From Juglans regia (taxonomy: Eukaryota > Streptophyta > Magnoliopsida > Fagales > Juglandaceae), in contig NC_049901.1 in NCBI RefSeq assembly GCF_001411555.2, positions 33,924,838 to 33,988,837 of the forward strand: a DNA stretch of 64,000 nt, read 5' to 3'. The position numbers and the translations under genes are program-made. Under the pieces are notes generated by a model. The model had not been told where the DNA came from. It worked only from the letters and a program-made list of their open reading frames with translations, and made no database searches. This document shows positions 11,458-22,119 of this stretch, piece by piece. Each line of letters begins with the position of its first letter. Position 1 is the stretch's first letter.

Positions 11458-12726
11458 TTGATAATTTCTTGTAGGGGACGTAAGCGTGGCAGACCAGGTC
11501 AATCTTCCATCGAAACATTCCGAGAGAGGACTATCTTATTAGAGCATCATGTGAAAATTTTTGACTTTATGACTCTTACTTGGGAGGGTCATTCTTTGAT
11601 ATCAGTCTTTATTGATCGTGGTTGGACACCAATTGGCCTCGATCAGAAGGATGAAGCATGTGACCTCATGTCTTATATTGACATTGTCTCCGAGTTCTAT
11701 AAAGAGCTCGATGGTATCAGCCCAGATGAAGGAGGGGAATGCATGATCTCTATTCAAGGAGCTTCAGTACTATTTTTAGCAGACAGACTCGCTGATTTTA
11801 TTGGTATTCCCAAACTGCGCACTGTATATTCGAACGTGGTGGTTAGAGAGTCTCCAGCTTCAGGTGATGGGGAGACGGCTGAGGATGAGGGATTAGCTTA
11901 TACAGATGAGCTTGATTCCCTCGAGATTATGAGGTGAGGGAGTTGGTTGTTGGTCCAGATGCTCCTCTGTATGGTGGGACGAAGAGCATCAAGCTAGCAG
12001 ATCTATCTCCTTTCTTCAAGATCATGAACTTGATCATTGCCAATAATATTGATCCTCGGTAGTACAAGACAGAGGTTGGCATGGATCGGATGAAGTTTAT
12101 GATACGTGTCGCTTGTGACGTTCTTATTGACCTGGTGGATTATATATTCGATAAGATTCGATCAAAGGCCCCAGTACATTACAATGAATATATTGCCATT
12201 CAGATTCTTGATCACCCGATTTTTGCTACATGCTAGGGTCCTGCTAGATATTGTCGAGCGTGTCCGGGAGCCAATGAGACCGATCAACAACTCCACCCTG
12301 TCACGAAGTACTGGACAATCGAGACTTCATCTTTGTGGTCCTATTCTAGACTCGGTCGATACTCAGAGAGATGGACACCCGAGAGATCGTGGAGTATCGG
12401 CCGATGAGACATCCACGCAAGCCGAGGCATCACGCACATCTACTCTCGAGGAGAAGGCTGATATACTGTGTGCAGAGATCAGTGGATAGACATCAGTAGT
12501 AATCGATGTAGTGCGTACGGAGATCCGTACTACCAATTCTAACTTACGTACAAAGATTAATGCTAGCATCTATGACTTACGTACAGAGATTAATGCTAGC
12601 ATCTCTGAGTTACGTACAAAGATTGATGCTATGTCTGCGACTCAGGTCATAATCAGTACTCGACTGACACAGTTAGAAATACGCCTAGCTACAGTCAATG
12701 ATATGTGTATGGAGTTGGGATCTTAG
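11458..12726 (+). pseudogene. Transposase_32-like ('putative plant transposon protein') gene remnant
   Basis: The first open segment (11458-11937) contains FIDRGWTPIGL, IVSEFYKELDG, SIQGASVLFLADRL and FIGIPKL, in the order seen in the plant Transposase_32 family. After frame breaks, 12190-12310 gives ILPFRFLITRFLLHARVLL and RPINNSTLSRSTGQSRL, matching the family's C-terminal part. A short coiled segment follows at 12511-12726, with three 14-residue repeats of the type LRTKINASIYDLRTEINASI. Role in transposition is unknown for the family. Stops and frameshifts make this copy non-functional. Assignment is from recalled motif similarity. Confidence 0.6.
12511..12640 (+). repeat. Short tandem repeat in the transposon gene tail
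   Basis: Three consecutive units of about 42 bp (ACTTACGTACAAAGATTAAT type, then GCTAGCATCT) encode a repeated LRT(K/E)INASI motif. Heptad-like spacing suggests an added coiled coil. Confidence 0.7.
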
Positions 12727-13476
12727 TTGTTTCTATTTTTTATTTATAGTTTTTTTTATTTGAATAATATTTGGTGTTTTGTAAATTTAATTTAATTATG
12801 AACTAAATCTTTTTTGTCTTTCCTAAATTAATTATTGATTTATATTATTTAATTGCTAACTTTTATATAAATTAAATATTTATCAATAATTAAGTAAGGT
12901 ATTTTGTTGCCATCAATAATTGTAAAAGTTTTGTGACCATTTGAATAGAGTATTTCAAGTTCAAACGAATCTAGTTTCCGTTTGAACACTTTATTATACG
13001 TTCGAACATTGATAACTTATTAGGTCAAACAATATAGAAATATGTTCGAACGGTAAGTCAATGTCCCGCTAAATTTATTGACTTAAACTGTCAATTTCTC
13101 GTTCAATCATAATATTTGTTCGAATATTGATTAGCCTTGATGTTCAAACGTTATTTTATGATGTTCAAACGGTAAGTTAATGTCCCGCTAAATTTTATCA
13201 CTTAACATGCCAAATTGTCGTTTGACCATATATAATTTCCGTTCGAATGTTTATTATACTTTGTTCGAACATTTTTTCTGGATGTTCGAACGATTATTTT
13301 ATTAGGGATGAAAATTTTCATCCCTACATATACCGTTCGAACTTGTTCAAACGGTAAACACATTCTGTCATTTTTTAGGAACAAAATTTGAACTTCGTCC
13401 CTAGATTTCATTTTTTGGGACTATTTTTATTTCTTCCCAAAAAAAATGTCCCAAAATCGATTTTTTGTTGTAGTGG

Positions 13477-14191
13477 CAGAAGAATGATTTGTACATACAG
13501 TCCTAGGGCATGCAAGCCCCACTCACTCCATTTGAAAAAACTGGGCAAATTTGAGACCTACATGAAAAACCTATTTTATATGATGGGCTCCACTATTTTT
13601 TAATTAATGGAATGCATGAGACTTGTATATTTTATGACTGTATCTAGGTTTACTCAACAAATAAAGTCATAAATATCATCCTTTGTACTTTTAATTGCGT
13701 GCTCATGAAAACTGATGTTGATCACACGCTGAGAATGAATGCTAGTTTATACGGAAAGGCTACTTGTCAAACCAACAGAAATGTTGTAACGCCTTTTGAG
13801 AATGATCAAACTGCGTTTATCCAACATTGTGTTCTACATTTTCTTATAAACAAGCGAAACGTTACGGTGCAACCTACATTTTGGCTTTGATTTCATGGGT
13901 AAGCCCCAACAGTAAAAGACAAAATACCAATTTGTATGCTTCGCGATCCCATGCAAGCTGTAAAGGGCCAGTTCGTACTATCAACCAATGAACATATTAA
14001 TTTAACACTTCACCCACATAAATATAGACAAATATAATCATAAAGAGACAATTTTGTAACAAGTAGATCCAAAATGCAAATTGAAAATAACCAAATTACT
14101 TATTCTTTTATCTGTCAAAATATCATATCATTTGCAACGCTATGTTTTCCTCTAACGTTATAGTATGCAATTGATAAGGGAGGATTGTCTC
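13477..14191 (+). promoter_or_regulatory. Upstream region of protease gene A
   Basis: This 0.7-kb stretch aligns with 43090-43790 and 60780-61484 upstream of genes B and C, but is visibly more divergent than those two are from each other. Shared blocks include ACTCAACAAATAAA, an ACTGCGTTTATCCAAC phrase and the TATA-proximal 60 bp. No other coding sequence is seen. Conservation across the three copies suggests that the promoter lies here. Confidence 0.6.
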
Positions 14192-14199
14192 TATATAAA
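14192..14199 (+). promoter_or_regulatory. TATA box of gene A
   Basis: TATATAAA in the conserved context GGATTGTCTC-TATATAAATG, 67 bp before the start codon. The leader is 21 bp longer than in B and C because of a small insertion. Confidence 0.75.
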
Positions 14200-14265
14200 T
14201 GTCAAGGGCAAGTATGCCGATCATTAATTCCCATCATCAAATCATTGCAGAAACCAGAACAAACC

Positions 14266-15355
14266 ATGGGCTTCTCTAGCCAATGCATTTATTTGGCTTT
14301 GATCCTCACTTTGGGAGCTTTGACTTCTCAAGTTGCTGCTCGCACGCTACAAGATGTGGCAATGCGTGAGATGCATGAGCAATGGATGGCTCATCATGGA
14401 CGATTATACGAAAACAATCAGGAGAAGGAGAAGCGTTTGAAGATATTTAAGGAAAATGTGGCGCTTATAGAATCTTTCAACAACATTGGGAACAAACCAT
14501 ACAAGTTAGGAGTCAACCAATTTGCTGATCTTACGAATGAAGAGTTTAAAGCCTCACGAAATAGATTCAAGGGGCATGAGTGCTCAACAAAGACTTCTTC
14601 CTTCAAATATCAAAATGTGACTGCCTTGCCTTCTTCCATGGATTGGAGAAAGAAAGGAGCCGTAACACCCATCAAAGACCAAGGCCAATGTGGTAAGTGT
14701 CTAATTTTGAGATGAATTATGTCCACTTCATGTTTATAACACTTTCTGGTGATGAAATGTAGGATGTTGCTGGGCATTTTCAGCAGTGGCAGCCATGGAA
14801 GGAATTACTAAGCTAAAAAGTGGTAAACTAATCTCTTTGTCAGAGCAAGAGCTGGTTGACTGCGACATTAAAGGAGTGGACCAAGGTTGTAGTGGTGGTT
14901 TGATGGACAATGCTTTCCAGTTCGTCCAAAACAATCATGGTCTCACTACGGAAGCCAACTATCCTTACACAGGTGTGGATGGAACCTGCAACACAAAGGG
15001 AGAAGCCAACCATGCAGCCAACATAAACGGCTACGAAGATGTGCCAGCCAACAGTGAGAAGGCACTTCTTAAGGCTGTAGCTAATCAGCCAATTTCTGTT
15101 GCCATAGATGCTGGAGGATCTGACTTCCAATTCTATTCGAGTGGAATTTTTACTGGAGAGTGTGGTACTAGCCTAGACCATGGTGTTACTGCTGTTGGTT
15201 ATGGGGTTACTAGTGATGGGACCAAGTATTGGCTGGTGAATAACTCATGGGGTACAGAATGGGGTGAAGAAGGGTACATAAGGATGCAAAGAGACGTTGA
15301 TGCAAAGGAAGGCCTATGTGGGATAGCTATGCAAGCCTCTTATCCGACCGCATAG
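14266..15355 (+). CDS. Papain-family (C1A) cysteine protease, SAG12/SAG39-like, gene A
   Basis: Two exons, 14266-14692 and 14763-15355, with a 70-bp GT-AG phase-1 intron, encode 339 aa. ATG at 14266 was chosen over 14185 because it starts the signal peptide, lies downstream of the TATA box, and matches B and C. Layout: signal peptide about 1-25; I29 propeptide with the ERFNIN pattern ([20 protein letters not shown]) and [13 protein letters not shown]; mature enzyme from about 120. Oxyanion Gln139, catalytic Cys145 (CGCCWAFS), His282 (LDHG) and Asn303 (NSWG) are present, as is GCSGG at 184-188. The family degrades proteins in the vacuole or apoplast, often in senescence. No KDEL or granulin tail. 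Oddity: residue 302, Lys in B and C, is Asn, creating a possible N-N-S glycosylation site beside the catalytic Asn. Confidence 0.95.
14693..14762 (+). other. Intron of gene A
   Basis: Starts GTAAGTGTC, ends GAAATGTAG. It splits the Gly codon two residues before the catalytic Cys. The same 70-bp intron is found in B (44277-44346) and C (61971-62040). Confidence 0.95.
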
Positions 15356-16126
15356 AATTTATAAATCATAATCAAAGTCAATGTGCACTACCTCACATGC
15401 AATATGATGCACTACTTTTTTTCGGTTGTTTCAATTATTACTAGTCAAATCTATGTGTAAATTCTCTGGTTTCCTTACACATGATATATGTAAACCTGTT
15501 TCTTAGTATGCTTATTCTCCCGAACAGAGCCCTATTGTTTGAAAAGGCTTGACAATGAAAATGCGTTCAAAGAAAGACATGCAAAGCTAGAAATATACTA
15601 GGAATATGGATGATCAATGAAAGGAGTATGAGTATTTTAACGGTACTATATTTGACATCAAGTTATTCATTGAAATCGCAACCATAAATTGGGCCCATAT
15701 CAAATTAAGGTATTAATACAATAATACTGAACTAGTTGTGTGAACCATATCGTTAAAATGCAATGGGGGCTAATCCACTATCTCATGAGTTGCTCTTGTT
15801 TTAATAGAAGAGAGAAAGAATTTAAATATACACATCAACCATATTTTGAAAAGTGTGCTAAAAAAAAAGTGATTTTCTAGCTAAATCTAGATAAAGACAT
15901 AGGCCTAAGCTGATCCAAATTTTGTATTGCGTGTACTTTAATAGAGCATAATGTTTCGTACTAAACTAGTCTATCAAAACTCATGAATGATTTTGGAGAA
16001 TATAATTCCAAAACTAGTCCATTAAAACAATTTTTTTAAGAAGTACCATAGAAACAAAAGGGAATAATAATTAAGTAATTAAAATCAACTTTAGAAATTG
16101 AAATTTGACAAAATGTAGGCCTAATT

Positions 16127-16600
16127 CACTATAAGGATTTTGATCTTTTCCCGCACTTCAACTTTGCCGCTAAAAGCCTAAAAACCGCCGCTAATATTTT
16201 TTTGCAGCAAATTTTTAATCGTTGCACGTTGGTTGCTAAAAACCAGATGCTGATAAGAATAAGCGTTGAATCACAATAAAATGTTGGAAAAAAAATTATT
16301 TGCAGCATTTACTTATCTGCAGCAAATATGCATTTAGGCGCTGCCAAAAAGGCCTTCACCAAGTGACCGATCGCATTGCAAATACATGATAGTGTCGTTA
16401 ATAAACCGCTACAAAAAATAAAAATTCATTGCAAGTACTGGACACTTTTGCAGCGTTCAAAAGCATCGACGGGAATGAAAAATTTACTTGCGTCGGAGGA
16501 TGTCGCGGCAAAAAGTTTTTGAGACGTTTCCATCCTTGTCAAAAATATGCATACAAGTGCTGGGAAAAAGGCCTCAACAAAGACCAATGGTTAAACGTTT
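16127..16600. mobile_element. CACTA-like non-autonomous insertion (A copy)
   Basis: Begins CACTATAAGGATTTTGATC at 16127; the B copy at 45696 has CACTACAAGGATTTTGATC. The body has repeated TTTGCAGCG/CGCTGCAAA-like phrases, as in subterminal repeats. Gene C lacks this block at the equivalent position (after 63336), supporting an insertion. The right terminus was not found, so the end coordinate is approximate. Confidence 0.45.
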
Positions 16601-16760
16601 TAAAAAAAAACGTCCAAAAAGTGGGAAAACGTTTTTACAACAGAAAAAAGTGAGAAAGCTCTTTACAAAGACCAATGGTTATCTATAACTTTAACAATGG
16701 AATAACTCTTTAACAAGTTGAACTACAATTTAACATCTTACATGGAGAGTTGTATAGTGG

Positions 16761-16921
16761 CACGGGCACTCGTAAAGTTAGCTATCTGCTACAGATAATG
16801 TTTGCTTAATGCATGTTAGGGCCATATCCTTATTTGTGCTTTCTACGTTCAATGCTTCAAGTTTCATGAGTCACGGGCACTCGTAAAACTATAATGTTTG
16901 CTTAATGCATGTTAGGGCCAA
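16761..16921. repeat. Local 111-bp tandem duplication
   Basis: CACGGGCACTCGTAAA followed by ATAATGTTTGCTTAATGCAT occurs at 16761 and again at 16872. The same duplication is present in the B flank (from 46202), where the second copy is the target of a solo LTR. Confidence 0.75.
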
Positions 16922-17476
16922 ATAAAAATGATCCTCAAATTCCAAGGCTGCATTCTCAAAAGGCATCACCTTTCCATTTGGTCATCAATTCTACTAACTA
17001 TCTTGCCATCGGCTGCCACATTTACAGCCGGTACTTTCTTGTAAACGCCATTTACCACTTCAATGAGTTTTGGAAACGTTGCTAAGTGCTTGGTTTCCTT
17101 GGAGGTGTGCACAACTCCAACCCCTTAGAAGTGACCTGTCAATGAGCAAATTATTATTGTTACTTTTGGAAAAACATGCTCCTAATAAATTGACAATATT
17201 TAGACTCGGCGTGACCTCCCAGTCCTTGACACGTGGTTTTTTCCCCTTTGATTATAGCTACTTAATTTCCTCCTCCCTATATATTTATTCTTCGCATAAC
17301 TGTCATTCCTTCCTCTTTATATACTTTGTTATGCTCCTCTACACTGTGCATATCTTTCTTCCTTCATTAATTTTCTCGCACCTTTGTTCTTGCCTAGGTT
17401 TGTGCCCTTTTGTAACCACAGGTTTACCCGTCCGAACCAATGGGTCCCAAAACTCCTTCCCGGTCTTCTCAATCGG

Positions 17477-17689
17477 TATTGACAGATTTATTTCTTTCCA
17501 AACATGCACCGAATCAAGACACGCACAATTTTTGTAATTAGCTTAATTTTAGGACTCAATTAAATTAGTCCACTTTCCTTGTATATATCTTTCCTTAGAT
17601 AGTTCATTGTACATCTATTTATTTGTAAAGCTTAATACGAAATAAACAATTTTTTAATCCAATATTTCTCTCCATCTTCCCTTTTAACA
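17477..17689 (+). repeat. 5' LTR of the Copia element
   Basis: Starts TATTGACAGATT, ends CCCTTTTAACA. It is followed at once by TGGTATCAG, the usual initiator-Met tRNA primer-binding site of Copia elements. Confidence 0.95.
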
Positions 17690-17701
17690 TGGTATCAGCC
17701 T
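17690..17701 (+). other. Primer-binding site of the Copia element
   Basis: TGGTATCAGCC adjacent to the LTR matches the complement of the initiator-Met tRNA 3' end over its first nine bases. Confidence 0.8.
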
Positions 17702-17727
17702 AAATTCAAAGATCCAGCCATTCTGCC

Positions 17728-20700
17728 ATGGCCGACACCAGTACCCCACCCATTCCCTCCTCTTATCTTCTTCACCCCTCAGATTCTCCAAGTTTAATTC
17801 TCGTCAATGGCCTTCTCATAGGTGACAACTACCCACAAAGGCAAAAAGCCATGACCAGAGCCCTTAATGCCAAGAATAAACTTGGCTTTGTCGATGGCAC
17901 CCTCATACCCCTTGAACCTACCAAACCAGAATATACTCAGTGGAACCAAACGAAGGATATGGTCCTTACCTGGATCCTCAACTCCATTAGCCCTTCCCTC
18001 GCCAATTCCCTCGAATATCATACCGATCCCCGTGCTGTCTGGCTCGACCTCTCTTCCCGTTTCTGCCATGGAAACAATGCCCGCATCTATCACTTAAAAC
18101 GAGCCCTCTCCTCCCTACACCAAACCACAAATTTTGTCCATGATTATTTCAACCAAATCAAATAGTTGTGGGATGAACTTAGCCATCTCCAAACCGCAAC
18201 TGACCTCAAAGACATGCAATGACAGGATGATGATGAACGTGTTTTCCAATTTCTTCTTAGGCTCAACGATTCTTTTGCTCCTCTTTGCACCCAAATTCTG
18301 GCCATGGATCCGCTGCCCAACATAGGCAAAGTCTTCTCCATCCTGTTTCAAGAAGAGCAATAGAGGCTCCTCAATCTCCAACCCTCAGAATCCGAAACCA
18401 TGGCCATGGCTACCTGCACCACTGCTCGCCCACGGCCTCCTCTGAAGTGCACCACATGCAGCAAAGATGGCCACATGCGTGACCATTGTTGGATCCTCAT
18501 CGGGTACCTTCCAGGCCGAGAGCCTCGCACCAAAAAATCGCGGTCGTCCATCTTAGGGCCACCACCATCGACTGCAAATCTAGTTTCCCTTCCTCCTCTA
18601 TCAACTGTGAACCTGGTTTCTCTCCCTCCGGAGTTATATTAGAAGCTGCTCAACCTCCTAGCACCACTGCCAGCTTCGATTGACCCATCCTTTACCCCTT
18701 TTGCTGGTATCCTCTTCTCCCCATCTGATTTATCCTTCAATCGGTGCCTTCATTGGGTGGTGGACAGTAGTGTGAGCCATCACATCTGCCACCAACGGGA
18801 AGCCTTTGCCGATTTGAAGCCCCTTGCCTCTCCGCATCACATTCGGCTTCCTACAGGACAAGATATCCCAGCCGAAGGGTTGGGTTCTTCTCTCACATTA
18901 CAAAATGTTTTTTATGTTCCACTTCTATCTTTCAACTTACTCTCAGTTTCCCAAATTGCCATTCATAATTCTTGTCTTATAACATTTTCCTCTAATTCTT
19001 GTTTATTTCAGGACTCTCCATTGATGAAGCTGATTGGAGCGGGTAATCTATGCAATGGGCTCTACGTGTACCGCCCCGAACCTCCCGTCATTTTTGCTGC
19101 TCAAACTACTGCAAATAAGACCCTATGGCATCAACGTCTAGGTCACCCCTCCAGTTTTAATATTCCCAGTATTTTTAATTCTCCTTGTAATCTTTCTGAA
19201 TGTGATATTTGTGCTCATTCTAAACACACAAGATTACCTTTTTCATCTTATGCAAATAAAAGTGATTCTCATTTTAATCGCATTTTTTGTGATATTTGGG
19301 GTGGTTATTGCACGGCATCCTTATGTAGCGCTCATTATTTTCTCACAATTGTTGATGATTTTTCTCGCACCACGTGAGTATATCTTATGCGTTTTAAATC
19401 TGAGGCTTACACCCATTTAATGCACTTCTTCGCTCTTGTCCACAACCAGTTTAACACCACCGTCAAAATTATTAGAACTGATAATGGACAAGAATTTCTT
19501 TCCCATCAATTTCAAACATATCTGCACACACACGATTCATGAACGTATCTGTGTTGAAACTCCCCAACAAAATGGTGTTGCGGAGCGTAAACACCGGCAC
19601 CTTTTAAATGTTGCCCGCAATCTTCGTTTTTAAGCACACTTACCTCTATCTTTTTGGGGTGATTGTATCCTCACCGCAGCCTATCTCATCAACTGCACTC
19701 CTAGCCGCACTCTCCAAAATAAATCCCCTTTAGAAATTCTGTTCAGTAAAACTCCCAACTATGACCATCTTCGTGTATTTTGTTGTCTTTGTTATGCACA
19801 AACTCTCAGCGCTCACCGCGACAAGTTTTCACCCCATGCCACTAAATGTTCCTTGGCTATCCAAGCACACATAAAGCCTACAAGCTCTACAACCTCCAGA
19901 CTCAGTCCGTTTTCTACTCCCAAGATGTCACCTTCCACGAACAAACATTCCCTTTCCAAGATCTTCATGACACTCCATCTCTTTCCGCTCCTATTGTTCC
20001 TCTCCCCTTCCCTCAACCTATTATATCTCTTGACTCTCTTGTCTCTTCTGACTCTCATGTCCCTCCTGATTCTCCGTCCCCCATGACCTTGCCCAACCCC
20101 TTCTCCATCAGCTCCTCGCCCTTGCTGCACTATTACTCAACCTGCCTACCTTCACGACTATATTTGTCCCACCTTACATGCGGAGCCCACAGTATCTACA
20201 CCTGCTTCACTTGCTTCAGGTACTACTCACCCTTTATCTGCTTTTCTTTCATATTCTCGTTTTTCTCCCTCACATATTACTTATTTGAATGCTCTTACAT
20301 CTTGTACTAAACCCTCTTGTTATACTGATACTATTCGCCACTCTCACTGGTGCGAGGCCATGACTGTTGAGCTTCGTGCTTTAGAGGATAATTCCACCTG
20401 GACTCTTGAGCCTCTTTCTCCTGGTAAGAAACCCATTGGGTGCAAATGAGTTTTCAAAACCAAACTCAAAGCCGACGGATCTATCGAGAGTTACAAAGCT
20501 CGGCTTGTTGCCAAAGGATACACTCAGGTTGAAGGCCTTGATTACCATGAGACTTTTGCTCCAGTCGCCAAAATGACCACGGTTCGCTGTTTATTGGCAG
20601 TTGCAGCTACCAAAAATTAGATTATTCATCAACTTGACGTCAACAATGCTTTCTTGCTTGGCGATCTTGATGAAGAAGTCTACATGACCCCACCACCTGG

Positions 20701-21841
20701 ATATTGTCCTAAGGGGGAGACCAGCGTCTGTCGCCCCAGAAAATCCCTATATGGCCTCAAACAAGCCTTCCGTAACTGGTTTTTTAAACTAACCTCTGTG
20801 CTTCTTGATGCAGGTTTTCATTCATCTCAGGCAGATAATTCTTTGTTCACTCTCACCACTACCACCAGCATCGTTCTTGTTCTTATTTACGTTGATGACA
20901 TCTTAGTTGCTGGTAACGACCTCTCTCAGATTGAGATTTTCAAGAAAATTCTCTCCATTCATTTCAAGACAAAGGACCTCGGTTCCCTGAAGTACTTTCT
21001 TGGACTCGAAGTTGCTCGCTCTCCCACAGGCATCTTTCTTAATCAGCGAAATATGCCCTCGACATCCTCTGACAGTGGACAACTTGGTGCACAGACTGCT
21101 CCTTTTCCTATGGAACAACATTTGAAGCTTAATAATAAGGATGGCGATCTCCTTCCTGATCCTGGCCTTTACCGTCGCCTTGTCGGTCGTCTCATCTATC
21201 TGACCATCACCAGACCAGACATTGTTTATGCCGTCAACACACTTAGTCAATTCATGCATGCTCCTCGAGTTCCCCACATGACTGCTGCTACCAGAGCTCT
21301 CCGCTACCTCAAAGGCTGTCTCGGCCAAGGTATCTTCTTCCCTTCATCCAACAGTACACATGTTTCGGCCTATACAGATTCTGATTGGGCCAGCTGCCCC
21401 ATCACCCGCCGCTCCACCACTGGCTAATTTATTCAGTTAGGCACTTGTCCGATCTCATGGCTCACCAAGAAACAGAGTATTGTTTCTCGTTCTTCTGCTG
21501 AAGCTGAATATCGAGCTATGGCCGTCACAACCTATGAACTCACTTGGTTAAAACAGCTTCTCACTGATCTTGGTGTCTCTCATCCCAAGCCTTTTACTTT
21601 ACATTGTGACAATCAATTTGCACTGTATAGTATACACAATCCCTTGTTTCATGAGCGTACCAAACACATTGAGATTGATTGCCATATCATTCGTGACAAA
21701 ATCCGCTCTGGCCTCCTTAAAGCTGTCCACAATTCTTCACATGAGCAAATTGCGTATATCTTCACCAAAGCTTTGGGACAGGACCTTTTTCATCATTTTT
21801 CGCGCAAGTTGGGCATTACGGACCTCCATACGCCAACTTGA
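17728..21841 (+). pseudogene. Copia gag-pol polyprotein, interrupted
   Basis: GAG begins MADTSTPPIPSSYLLHPSD at 17728, with a knuckle CTTCSKDGHMRDHC near 18455. Protease reads VVDSSVSHHIC near 18760, where DSG is changed to DSS. The integrase zinc part HQRLGHPSS... CDICAHSKH lies near 19130-19225, followed by core FCDIWGG and DDFSRTT. RT has LDVNNAFLLGDL (about 20633), SLYGLKQAFRNW and YVDDILVAG (about 20890). RNase H has YTDSDWASCP (about 21372), SRSSAEAEYRA and KHIEIDCHIIRD. Stops at about 18164, 18220, 18360, 19376, 19632, 20447, 20618 and 21425 break the frame. Not capable of autonomous movement. Confidence 0.9.
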
Positions 21842-21848
21842 AGGGGAG

Positions 21849-22061
21849 TATTGACAGATTTATTTCTTTCCATACATGCACCAAATCAAGACACACACAA
21901 TTTTTGTAATTAGCTTAATTTTAGGACTCAATCAAATTAGTCCACTTTCCTTGTATATATCTTTCCTTAGATAGTTCATTGTACATATATTTATTTGTAA
22001 AGCTTAATACGAAATAAACAATTTTTCAGTCCAATATTTCTTGCCATCTTCCCTTTTAACA
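21849..22061 (+). repeat. 3' LTR of the Copia element
   Basis: Preceded by the polypurine tract GAAGGGGAG (21840-21848). Same length as the 5' LTR, about 96% identical by eye. Confidence 0.95.
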
Positions 22062-22119
22062 ATTGGGTTGGTCCTCTGTTGAGCCCTTTGGTGGCAGTTC
22101 TTCATAGCCAGAAGTACTC

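Larger units (their letters stand above)
10740..13476. mobile_element. CACTA transposon, left end missing or unrecognised
   Basis: The right end at 13476 reads, on the minus strand, CACTACAACAAAAAATCGAT, the usual CACTA terminus. Inside, both flanks carry dense copies of a palindrome-like motif around GTTCGAACGGT (10746-10920, 11196-11350, 12950-13350), as expected of subterminal transposase-binding repeats. Between them lies a decayed Transposase_32-like gene. No matching CACTA end is visible at the left, so the element is truncated or rearranged there. The flank just right of 13476 matches the upstream regions of genes B and C, so the element joined this locus at the border of the shared gene-A flank. 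Confidence 0.7.
15356..17471. other. 3' flank of gene A
   Basis: No gene. It aligns closely with 44940-46329 plus 48973-49561 downstream of B, and to about 16120 less closely with 62634-63480 downstream of C. It contains the transcript end of gene A (AT-rich, with no unambiguous poly(A) signal that I would pick), a CACTA-like insertion from 16127, and a 111-bp duplication at 16761. Short open frames here are not conserved. Confidence 0.6.
17477..22061 (+). mobile_element. Ty1/Copia LTR retrotransposon, complete in structure, coding region decayed
   Basis: Two 213-bp LTRs bound a 4.16-kb interior with gag, protease, integrase, RT and RNase H in Copia order. Flanks are ATCGG (17472-17476) and ATTGG (22062-22066), a 5-bp target duplication with one change. 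The paralogous position in the B spacer (49561, TCTCAATCGAGTTGG) is the unoccupied site, so insertion followed the A-B duplication. LTR ends are TATTG...TAACA rather than TG...CA at the left. By eye the LTRs differ at about 9 of 213 positions. Confidence 0.95.

Noticed and set aside
14185..14265. Upstream ATG extending gene A by 27 codons
   Set aside because: It begins at or before the TATA box, is not in frame in B or C, and would bury the signal peptide.
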